Part shown: one piece after another, positions 35,023 to 44,638 of the stretch
Position numbering within the stretch: the stretch's first letter is position 1
Layout of the letters: every line of letters begins with the position of its first letter
DNA from: Zygnema circumcarinatum
Taxonomy: Eukaryota; Streptophyta; Zygnematophyceae; Zygnematales; Zygnemataceae
NCBI GenBank assembly: GCA_037447605.1
Contig: CM074811.1
Location: forward strand, 2,848,515 to 2,905,090
Direction of reading: 5' to 3'
DNA length: 56,576 bases
Notes under the pieces: model-generated
Databases searched by the model: none
What the model was told of the DNA's origin: nothing
Seen by the model: the letters and a program-made list of their open reading frames with translations, nothing else
Program-made: the position numbers and the translations under genes

Positions 35023-38000
35023 TTAATAGAATTCCGGGCGCTTAAGGGGAAGCCAATCGACCCACTCCGCTGGAGTTCGAGAATGTACTTTGAGGCTGCG
35101 ATAAGTCTTGTAGTTTGGAGGAAGGTCATTGCAATCGAGCTCCTTTGGTTCCTGAAACAATCCATCCAAGATCAAGACTTTGGATGAGCCACTTATTGCC
35201 TGCTGCAAGTATTTCGAAGACCAACCCTAATCGTACAACGAAATAGGACGTTGCTCTGGTAGTAATCAAAACTTTTACTTCCACAAGGATGCTGGGAGAA
35301 GAGAACTCCTCCAGTCGAAGGCTTACATTGAAATAAGTTTAAGGACTAAGATGTAGGACCTACATTCCACGAGGAGTGCTCCATGCATGTTGACGATGAT
35401 TGGTGAAGTTGATTACTACGAGTCAACTCTAGACACATGAAATTTGATAGTGTGAATTCTAATCTGATCAGTTCTTATTGAAGTGCATATTTGGCCTTCA
35501 CAGAGTGCATAGACTTTGCTCTAAAGTGAAGAAGAATCAGTGGGATATGAGCCTCACTCGCGGCTTCTTCATAAGCTTCATCCCAACATCTGTAGGGCTC
35601 TTGTCGCCCTTCTTCAGGTTGCAGGGCGAGCAGGCAGTCACCTGCCCTTTCCAAAGATACATTAGGCCACATTTTAAAGCAGTTCCTTCAACGAAAAGAA
35701 GAAGTTTCAAGACAAAAGAAGTTTCAAACCAATCGCTCAATTCTTCAAAACGCATGCGTCAGACTTTCAGTAAACATATTGACAGGTGTAGCTGAAGCTG
35801 CCAAAGCTATATGTTACCATGAGGGAAGTAATGAGAGGAACACGTGGAAAAGTACACACATGCGTTTCTGATATGCATATGCACTTTCTCCTTTCAATCT
35901 ATTCGAGCATGAAAACAAATAGCCCATATAAATGCTTCTTTAAATCCATTACCGATGCTACTCTAATTCTAAGCTACACGGCATGAAGCCCAAATATGCA
36001 GTGGCTGTTCTGGCGAAAAGGAAGCTGCCTCCCACTTGCTTTATAACCACTTCCAACATTTGCACTTCTCAAGTAAGGAAAGCAATGATTGCTAAAAGCA
36101 GTGAAATTAATGTCCTTTATGCTCACCAGATTCTCCCACGAGGACCCTCCCCCTCGTGAAATAGGCTTCACGTGGTCAATTGTCAACTCATTTTTGCTGC
36201 CACAGTACCTACGAGAACAGCAAAACAAAAACCATTCTATGGTGGTTAGGAAGCAATGGAGTCCAGGGCGAATTTAAAGGTCCGAGGAGGAAGACGAGTG
36301 AAGAAAGGAGAAGGGCTTAGCCAATGATCGAGAGTCTGCCAACTTCTTCAAGAATCAAGAGTAAACAGAAGCTCTCTCCCTCTCCCTCAAGCATAGCAAA
36401 GCTCTGAATGGAAGCAATCGGTCAAAGCCATGATCAAAGCAAGCTCGTCCTTTGAACACTATCCACTAAGCTTATCCCAAGCTTGACGTATCCTCATTTG
36501 AGAATAGAAGAAGAGAGAATAAAGGACACAAGGAAGGCCTCGTCCTTTGAAAAAAGCAATAAAATCCCTAATAAGGTCCATTTGCTGGATCCGAGCATGC
36601 CTCTTTCATTCAGTAAGACCGACCCATTAACCATGAAATAATTTATGATCGGTTTTGCTCACTTCAAGGGTAAAGATCCTGGTCAGATGCTGAGATCTTC
36701 AGGTATTCCGCAAACCATTTGCCCCAAAGAACCATTTGAGGAAGAGTTCCGGTCACCTTTCCCCAAGACTCACTCTGTATGTAAAATTCTTCGACTACAT
36801 TTTGTATACCATTACCATACGACAAGAGACAAGCTCACTCCTAGAACTGAAAGGCCACAAATCTTACTGGCATTGGAACTTATCACGAAGGAAAATGTTG
36901 TTGCGGCTGAGACTCAGCTTCCTTCGCTTTTCCTTCGGGCTGTGAATGAAACCGCTCACCTGCATAGCAGGCAAAGCAGGCGGATAAAGTACACCAAAAA
37001 TTCCTCATTGCAATAGCAGAGACTTTCCTAGCGCACACTATACTTCCCTTCTCTAACTTTTGTGTTCACAACAATTCAATTAACCACAGTCATAGAAGTT
37101 GATCATCACAATGTTTGCTGAGGGGTATCAAACAGGGAAGGCGACGATAGAAGTTAAAAACGACCAAGAAGTGTCTACAGAATGTAAGTGGGCAACAAGG
37201 GAAGGGAAGGAAAGACCGGCTGAATCGGCTAAAATGCACTGAATCAAGGTGTATTGCTTAAGCAATACACCATTGCTTTTGATAAGTTCCCACTACTCCG
37301 CTCTTCTACCGAGCTTAGCCATATGACAGAAGCTCACTCTCAGCACAGCAGGGATGGGCCACACTTTTGTCGGAGACTTCACAACTTGGTCATAATATTG
37401 GAGCACATCGGCCTGCATAAAACGACATTTAGCTCCTTGAGAGCCAAGAAAGTAGAGGCCTTCGAAAATAACGAATTGCGCAGGATTTCATGACAAGCCT
37501 GCCGCACTTTAAACACTGGTTGGCAAACACTATGCACATGTTCTAACATGTTCAGAGCTGTTGAGCAGATGAAGATTACAAACCTTTTCTAAGATTTGCA
37601 AGACCAAAGCCCTTTTCCAGCAGACGACGTTGATGGGCCTGCATGATAAAAAAATAAAGAATTAAGCCATTGGCAGATAGAGAACATTACAAAACAAACA
37701 CACGACTGGTTCAATTGAATTGAAGAATGCTGGTCTCACAATTCGCTCTCACATGTACAGATTGCATATCAGACATCACCAAGACGGCTTTTGGTCGAGA
37801 TCAGCCTGCGAGCAACCAGTCTTATTCAAACAAAATCAAGCACAGGAGCTACAATTAATGAGTAAAGGCAGTAGCGTAGATTTAATGGAAAGGGAGAGCT
37901 TCAGCCAGAATTTTTTCTCGCTGCAGCAAATACTCATTGGCACAGTGGACACAATGCTGTTCAGCATACATGTTCAACCATTTTGATAATTCAGTGCCTC

Positions 38001-38718
38001 AAAAACGGAAGGACCACATATGGGAGGCGGGAGATCTTCATATCCACCTGTATGCAGTATCCAGCACGAGTCCGCGGTAAACTTCCAATTCATCAACACA
38101 AGTTTCACCAGCAGAAGTGGCAACAGAGGAAGGCCCTAGCGTTCCACTGCTCCCACTCGCATCGCTGCTGCCTGCAAATGGAGCAGATCCAAGACCAGAC
38201 AGCGGAGGCGATTGCGCAGATGCACCAGCGTCTCGGTGGCCAGTTGGCAGCCTCGGACGTCCGGCAACAACCTTGAGACCTCCATTGTTTGATGGAGGAA
38301 ACGGAGCTTTCAGCTTAAAGGAATACAGGTCTTCGGCTGCAAGACGCAGCAGGGCGTAAAGATTCAGCTGGCTTTCAGAATAAAGTCGCTGTGAGTACAA
38401 AGGGAAGCATAGGTATTGCTTCATTGTGGATTCAATTCGTTAGCACTTTCGAAGGAAATTTCATCTCCAACGCAGCAGTATTAAGCCAAAGGAGAACCGC
38501 CAGAAGCTTATTCAATGATTCTGGCATTGCATAAACGTAGTGAGGAACCTGGAAAGCGATGCCCTCCACCAAACAAGCAAAAAAGATTGGAAGCCCGTCC
38601 TACCTTGAAAGGAGGCAGAAGACTTTCCGAAATTACTCAGCAAATTGTTCTGAATGGTGGCCAAGAGAATGGAGGAGCCATAGGCTGCAGTTGAACAACA
38701 GACTAAAGCAGGAACCAT
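35023..38718 (-). CDS. HNH endonuclease domain-containing protein (plant type)
   Basis: A plant protein family with an HNH nuclease fold; substrate unknown, and several relatives are predicted to be plastid-targeted. Exons on the minus strand: 38718-38604, 38336-38048, 37638-37584, 37412-37338, 36959-36868, 36208-36127, 35641-35558, 35151-35023, totalling 921 nt and 306 residues with matching phases. Conserved blocks: [53 protein letters not shown]. The HNH core is QCQYC (Cys208, Cys211), [11 protein letters not shown] (His221), WENLV (Asn235) and ACSPC (Cys240, Cys243). The Cys pairs should bind zinc. The end is [15 protein letters not shown]. Exons 3-8 are firm. Exons 1 and 2 (Ser/Ala-rich, transit-peptide-like) are less sure; another acceptor at 38387 is possible for exon 2. 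Confidence 0.87.
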
Positions 38719-39379
38719 CTTTCTGACTTCGTTTGCTTTCTGTGCAGAGAATCAAAGACGTTTTCCGGCCAGCGAAAACTTTCCAATAGATGAGGGGACA
38801 ATGTCTTAAGCGGGCGAATACCAAGAGGCTCTTCACTACAAATGAAAAAGTTTATTTACTGTACATATCCAGAAATGGAAACCGGAAGATTTTTACAACT
38901 CTTGGACGACCTCGAACCTGTACATAAAACTGCGCTTTAACTTTACATGCTCCTGCTGCGGATCACATTTCCTTACAAGTTGACAAATGTGCTTCGGATT
39001 GGGTCCCCATTTGCAAGCACAACGCTGTGGAATGTAAAATGATTGAACAGTGTCATTCGACAGTTTGTATAGTTTTCTTTTTTTCCTTCCTTTGCTCTCC
39101 CTCCCTCCCTCGTCTATCCCCCTATCTCTCCCCCTCTCCCTCTCCCTCTCCCTTTCCCTCTTCCTCTCGCTCCCTCTCTCACTCTCCCTCTCCCTCTCCC
39201 TCTCCCTCTCCCTCTCCCTCTCTCTCCCTCTCGCTTCCTCTCACTCTCTCACCCCTCCCACGTGCCTGCCTTGATCAACCTCCAGATCCTGCATCCATGG
39301 CTGCCCTGGTCCAGGGCCGACCTATGTGCCACAGTTGCACTGGCAGTAAAACTTTCCCGCCGCATGGAGCTCAATGTTG

Positions 39380-39416
39380 GGCCGTACATTTACGTACGGA
39401 ATAAATATGTACGGCC
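39380..39416. repeat. Inverted repeat GGCCGTACAT / ATGTACGGCC
   Basis: Perfect 10-bp arms separated by 17 bp that contain a further TACGTACGG. It belongs to the GTAC-cored motif set seen across the intergenic DNA. Confidence 0.75.
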
Positions 39417-40079
39417 TGATGGGCCGATTCCGTTAAGAAATTTTGAAACCCACGTTGCCCAAAAATGAAAATATATTTCTCCTCGAAAGGATGCCCGAGT
39501 CCAAACGTGAGGGCGGGCCACCGTCTTTAAGGGCCAAAAAGGTAGAATTAAATCTGCCCGAAAAACTCCCGGAAGCAAAAAACAAAATCAAATTTAGCTC
39601 TGACAGAGTGCCACGTCGACGAGGGCGAGATTCAACTTCAGAGAATATTCTTCCGTTTCCTTGTACGGTACACATTTAAAATGAGTACCTTAACCACGCA
39701 GTAAACATTGGGATTAGCTTCTGCAAAGTACGGAATCTTTGTTGACGCTCTGTGCGAAGCCCGGACCGGGCGGCCCGGCAGGTCCGGCACCTTTCAACGA
39801 TTCCTCGCATGTGTCACCAGACGTGCCCATTTGCTGAAAACGTTCCAGCATGGTACATACGTATCAGCAAGCGCCACGTGTCATTCACTTTGACACGCGG
39901 CATGCGTGGGACCAGCGCAGGCCGCGCAGCCAATCAGAAAGGTTTCTTAAACACGACCGTAAAAACGGGTGTTCCATGTTGCAACGCCGTTATGTTCCAG
40001 TTATGACGGCCGTGCAACAGCTCGTTAGGCCGTTCCGACAGCTGAAAACTGTTCTATGCATGTTCCTTATTCCGCACAG

Positions 40080-40127
40080 CGCTGTTCCAGTTCCAGTAAG
40101 ACGATTCACACGCTTTTCACATAGAAC
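40080..40127 (-). repeat. Dispersed repeat, copy 1 (GTTCTATGTGA ... AACTGGAACAGCG)
   Basis: On the minus strand GTTCTATGTGA (40127-40117) is followed by AACTGGAACAGCG (40092-40080). The same two blocks occur in the same order at 43562-43601 (+) and, diverged, at 52605-52647 (+). Confidence 0.6.
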
Positions 40128-40223
40128 ACCCCATGAACAATGTTCTAGAACCACATGAAACCAACCATGAAAGGGTAAACTTGGACCCACAACAACTTGT
40201 CTCTCCCCCTCTCTCTCTCTCTC

Positions 40224-43156
40224 TCATCTACTTGTCCTCATAGCCGAGAGCTCCTCCGGATACTTGAGACCCGGGAAGCGGACCTTGGGCGACCTCTGCG
40301 CCGCTCTAGCAATGTCGCTGATCTCCTTCCCTCTCGCCCACCACACGAGCTCATCGCGCAGCTTCACTATGGTGGTGCACGTGTTGGCCTTGAGGTGGAT
40401 CAGGCCCTGAAAGTGGTTCATCTTCGCGATCGTTGTGTCGAGATCATGCCCAAAGGAGTCGTTCAGAACGGGGATGTGGATCTGCAGGGCCGTTATCTTC
40501 CTCGGATCAATGGCATACTTTCGGTGCCCGTGGTAGTCCAGGCAAGCCTCCGCCCTGCATCTCAATAAAGCATATACATGTAATCAAATATAAAACAAAA
40601 CCAGGTCAAGACATAACCCTAATCTGCAAATCCAAGAATTGACAGTATAGACTACGGAACAAGTGCATGCTCTAAACAGACTAAAAACAAGCAATGAATA
40701 AGCTAAGTATAAGTGAAATTCTGACCTTGGATAGACCTCCGGTTTCGTGCAGTATATGTGGGGCCAATGGTAAAGCATTCTCTGAACTGCCCAATCCCCT
40801 CTTGCTTCTGTTTCCAGCACGCATCTCTCCACATCCCACCAGAGGGTCCCAAAGGTAAGGAAAGCTGCTCCGTTATAGGAATCCAAAACTAAAGGAATAA
40901 GCTTTTCTTTCTTTGAGTGATCTCTCAGTTGCTGTCGATAAGCTTTCAGCACTTCCATCTGTTCCTTTTGCTCCTTCATTCTCTCTTCAAGCTGCTTCCG
41001 CAGCTCTTTCGCACTTAACTTCTTTTCCCAAACACTCGTCGTCTTCTTCTTCTTCCGCAACTTCAAGTATTGCCTTTCTTGCCTTTCTTGAATCGCAACT
41101 GCCTTCTTCTCCTCAGTCTCCGAAATTTCCCTCTGCTGTTTCTCCTCCAACGAAAACTTCTTCTGGTGGGGCAGGGGCTCATATGGCCCTCCTTCTCCTT
41201 CCCCATCTTCCAGTCTCCCAACTTTACCGCTTATCTTTTCTAAAAGCTTTTTCTTCTCCTGACGGCCCTGAAGAAGAGCATCCTTATGCTGCCGTCTTTG
41301 CAGTTTTTCTAGCTGTTTATTCCAATGCTGAGCTGCCAAAACCTCCTGCTGCTTAGCTTCGAACTGCGCTTGCTTTATTTCAGGAGGAGGGGGATCATCT
41401 GCATTGAAATATTCGTCTAAATCAAAAAATATGGTCCATTTTGAGAGGTAACGGGTGCTGTATGCGCAGTCATTGATGATCATGACCTGCCCATAAAGCC
41501 ATGACTCATACTCGAGGGTCTCCCCCAGTTCCCGCACTTCCAAAATTTGGGTTTCGTATGGAAGAAGAGTCTGGCAATGGCAAGAAAAGAAACAGGTCAG
41601 AAAGGAGATAGATAGTCAAATTGACGGTTCCCAGGTTGGTGAAGTCTTAACCAGCATGCTTTTTAGCCCCTCTGGGTATCAAATTTCACCTCAGAAAGGC
41701 ACTTCACTATTGTAGGCATAAAAAACTTTAATTCACTACTCACTTGCAGTACAGCGTCCGTTATTCCTCCTGCATCGTATAAGATGAAAAGGTCGATTCC
41801 GAGGAAGTGATGGTACTCGATCCATTCATAGATTCGCTTTGCATCAATGGCTGAGTGAACCGATGGTGAGCAAAAAGTGACATGATATTTATAGGGAGCC
41901 TGAGGCTCGAGCGAGGAGGGAAATGCGTCCGGTTCTTCCTCATAAACCAAAATGGTCTTATCGTCAATATCCATGTAGAGCTTCCCACCCTTATTTCCGC
42001 TGGTTGCATGCCTTAGTTTACATTTCAGAATGATGGCTTCATATTGCAGATTATGATGTTCACCTGGGAAGTGGGCTGCATGAGAAGGATGGGAGGGGGG
42101 AAGCCAAACCCTTTGTCAATGCTGATTCTCAATTCTCTCGACTTCACAGCTGCATACGAAGATACAACAATAAGGAACTAATAAGTTGAACTCTACAAGT
42201 TCAAAGGTTTCCGCCTTACGAGACTCTTCCTTCCTCCCTCCTAAAGCAGTATTTTTAAAGGCTTCAAACAGAGTTTCACGGAGAATTAGAGAGCTTGTGC
42301 TTTCCAAAATTCCACCTCAGCCTTAAAACCTTAAGTTTGTTTATCTAACCCAGGCTTTTGGTGACATCCCAAGAGAGGAAGTACCTCGGACTCACGTTTT
42401 AGCCGCCCATGAATGGGGCGATCCCAGCTGCTGCCTCCCATGTCTTTCCAAGAGCATCCGCGGAACTTGGTTCGGCCGCGCTTCTCTAAAGGAGACAGCC
42501 CAATAGCTACAAATTCTCCCCCCCCAATTCGGTAACTGCTGAATTTTACAAATGAGCGAAGTGAAGCCTGCACATAAATGCAAAGGTGATTTGGTGTTCA
42601 GGGCGTTCACTCTCTCTCTCTCCCCCTCTCTTTCTCTCTCCCGCCCCCCTGCGCCTCGGTCTATTTCTCCCTCTATTCCAAGCATGCGATAACTACTCTC
42701 GCTTTGAAAAATATCTGAACCCCTTTCAGAGTGCTCGCCTTTCGTCCCGAACTCTCCTCCAATACACTAGTTCCATGACCTAAAGTACTCACATTGGCCA
42801 CCAATTCTCACGTCAACACTCCCCTACACATCTTGCACGGGAAACGGTACCCACTCTGACGTAACACCAGCCCAAAAAGACAAACTTAACACAATCAGAG
42901 ACTTAAAAAAAACGCAAACCCGGATATTAATAAAGCAAAAAAGACCCACCTCATGCTGCGCGTTCAGATATCGCCACCGAAAAACGAGGAAAAGAAGCCC
43001 TAAAGGGAGGAGAGGCCACCCTATTCGCACCAGCTTCGCATTGAAATGGGTTCTCTTCAGCCTCCTGCGAAGAGTGGAAGGCGCAAGGCTCGTGTCATCC
43101 GCACGGGCTGCAGAGGCGCTGCTTGCCCTGTACGCAATCCCCTTGCTGGGCATCAT
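40224..43156 (-). CDS. Glycosyltransferase family 92 (DUF23) protein with internal coiled coil
   Basis: GT92 enzymes are Golgi transferases; plant members include beta-1,4-galactan synthases. Exons on the minus strand: 43156-42950, 42567-42396, 42063-41744, 41570-40726, 40554-40224 (TGA). They total 1875 nt and 624 residues. A basic segment plus membrane span (about residues 43-60, VRIGWPLLPLGLLFLVF) gives a type II topology. The GT92 core shows EWIEYHHFLGIDLFILYD, INDCAYSTRYLSKWTIFFDLDEYF with the DLD metal motif near 283-285, and later WWDVERCVLE, RMLYHWPHIYCTKPEVYP and KMNHFQGLIHLKAN. Between the DLD block and WWDVERC lies about 175 residues of Lys/Glu/Gln-rich coiled coil, unlike any GT92 I know. 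Two ATGs open the frame (43156 and 43153). It diverges from the chitinase gene. Confidence 0.88.
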
Positions 43157-43561
43157 CTGCCTATGGGGTGGCTAATGCTAAGGCTAAGGCTAAGGCTATG
43201 TGGGGGGGCTATGGCTGCTCTGTTCTGGTCTCCAACCAGCAGCTGAGTGAAGAATTAGGGTTTGTGGGGCGGAAGGCGAATTGGGTCGGATGAGATTTTT
43301 TTTTTTTTTAACTGAAAAAGGTCATCTTAAGAGTGGCAGAAACCTGCACATCATCCTCGCTGCAGGAGGGTGATTCACTACACTGAAACGAAGCGTGAAT
43401 CCTGTGCTTCTCAGCGTAACTGAATCGCAATTGTTCGTCGGATTACTGTACGGTACTGCAAATTTTACAACCTTCTTAGAATTAAAAACCATAATGTATC
43501 TACTTTTTCGCTGCATTATGTTGCCCTATGTGGGGCCCCCACTCCTGCCGAGAGGAGAGAC

Positions 43562-43605
43562 GTTCTATGTGACGAACTGTTTAACGGTAACTGGAACAGC
43601 GAACC
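43562..43605 (+). repeat. Dispersed repeat, copy 2
   Basis: GTTCTATGTGA at 43562-43572 and AACTGGAACAGCG at 43589-43601, the same order and nearly the same spacing as the other two copies. Confidence 0.6.
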
Positions 43606-43697
43606 ATCCCACATAGCATCATGGAATATCCAGTTGGGTCGTTCACATGTGCCTCCAACAAAAACATGAAAATAGGATTCCCACTTGGACCCACAAC

Positions 43698-44072
43698 TAG
43701 GGATGGCCCGCGTTATAAAGTCCGACTATATTATATACTTTACAACGGGTTTAAAAGTAGTAATATAGTACAAAGTAAAACACTTTATTACATATATTAT
43801 ACCAACTCGTTTTGAACAATTGACGACCGTACGACCGTACTCGTACGGTCATACGGTCGTACCATACAAAAATTTGGTCGTTTTGGCGTTGGCGTTGCGA
43901 AATGCGTCCGTCTGGTTCACTCTGTCTTCACCGCATAATACCGTACGGTCGTACGACCGTACGACCGTACATATTGTAAAGGCGTTGTAAAGTATTATAT
44001 AACAGCCGTTATTTAGTCGTCACAGTTATATAATATAATATAGATTATAGAGTCGTAATTAAGCCATCCCTA
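43698..44072. mobile_element. Non-autonomous hAT (Ac/Ds-like) transposon, 375 bp
   Basis: Perfect 10-bp terminal inverted repeats, TAGGGATGGC at 43698-43707 and GCCATCCCTA at 44063-44072, are bracketed by an 8-bp direct repeat CCCACAAC (43690-43697 and 44073-44080). TIR start and duplication length are those of hAT elements, and the ends resemble maize Ac. The interior is AT-rich, has no coding capacity and carries dense GACCGTAC/GTACGGTC palindromes (43823-43860 and 43943-43962). Movement would need transposase in trans. Confidence 0.92.
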
Positions 44073-44128
44073 CCCACAACTGGTTCCCTCTGCCATTGAA
44101 AAACTCTCCGTGTCCGTACAAACTATCA

Positions 44129-44167
44129 GTCAACCTTTTGGTCAACGAGTTGACACTTTGAGGTCAA
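44129..44167. promoter_or_regulatory. W-box (TTGAC) cluster in the chitinase promoter
   Basis: Four TTGAC cores on both strands at 44129-44133, 44141-44145, 44150-44154 and 44163-44167. GGTCAACGAGTT is repeated 22 bp apart. WRKY factors bind this core, and clusters are common in defence genes. The chitinase ATG is about 470 bp away. Confidence 0.6.
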
Positions 44168-44236
44168 CGAGTTCTCTTTTTTTCAACGGAAAAAAACAAA
44201 TTTTGTTCCTGTCGTTTCATGAAAGTGGACCACGAC

Positions 44237-44277
44237 CGTACGAATTAGAGTACGGAAACCGTACTGTAATTCGTACG
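44237..44277. repeat. 41-bp near-perfect palindrome
   Basis: Two 19-bp arms match at 18 positions around a 3-base centre. Arms begin CGTACGAATTA and end AGTACGG. Two CGTAC motifs lie in each arm. Confidence 0.85.
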
Positions 44278-44374
44278 TGGACTTGCTTGCGCTGGCGTCA
44301 TGTGTACGGTCTCCGCACTAGTGGGCTCCAGCTGGTCGTCGCCGCAGCGTAGTTTTAACGTGTGAAGCGAGAGG

Positions 44375-44638
44375 CGAGGACCGGAGAGGAGAGGGTAAGA
44401 GCGGAGAGAGAGAGAGCGAGAGAGAAAAAGGGAGAGTTGAGGAAGAGAAAAGGGAGTAGAAGAGGGAGAGGGAAGGGGGAGAGAGGAGAATTGGGAGGGG
44501 AGGACCGGAGGAGAGGAGAGGGTAAGAACGGAGAGAGAGAGAGAGAAAGGGAGAGAGTGTGGGAGGTGAGGGAGAGAAAAGGGAGAAGGAAGGGGGAGAG
44601 AGGAGGAGTGGGAGAGGGGAGGAGACAAGGAAGGAGCG
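44375..44638. repeat. Imperfect tandem duplication of GA-rich leader
   Basis: A unit of about 124 bp starting GAGGACCGGAG (44376) is repeated at 44500, both rich in GAGAG. It ends directly at the chitinase ATG, so it is probably 5' leader. Confidence 0.7.

Larger units (their letters stand above)
38719..40223. other. Intergenic region upstream of the HNH gene and downstream of GT92
   Basis: It contains a CT hexanucleotide tract (39095-39250), an inverted repeat (39380-39416), a dispersed repeat copy (40080-40127, minus) and a copy of ACTTGGACCCACAAC (40179-40193). The sequence nearest 38719 is probably the HNH leader. I see no coding signal. Confidence 0.5.
43157..44638. promoter_or_regulatory. 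Divergent promoter region between GT92 and chitinase, containing a hAT insertion
   Basis: 1482 bp between start codons. It contains a dispersed repeat copy (43562-43605), a hAT element (43698-44072), a W-box cluster (44129-44167), a TCCGTACAA site near 44113, a 41-bp palindrome (44237-44277) and a duplicated GA-rich leader (44375-44638). Confidence 0.6.

Noticed and set aside
40080-43605. The inverted repeat pair around GT92 as ends of a gene-carrying transposon
   Set aside because: No target-site duplication outside the repeats, and a third copy lies elsewhere, so a dispersed short repeat is simpler.
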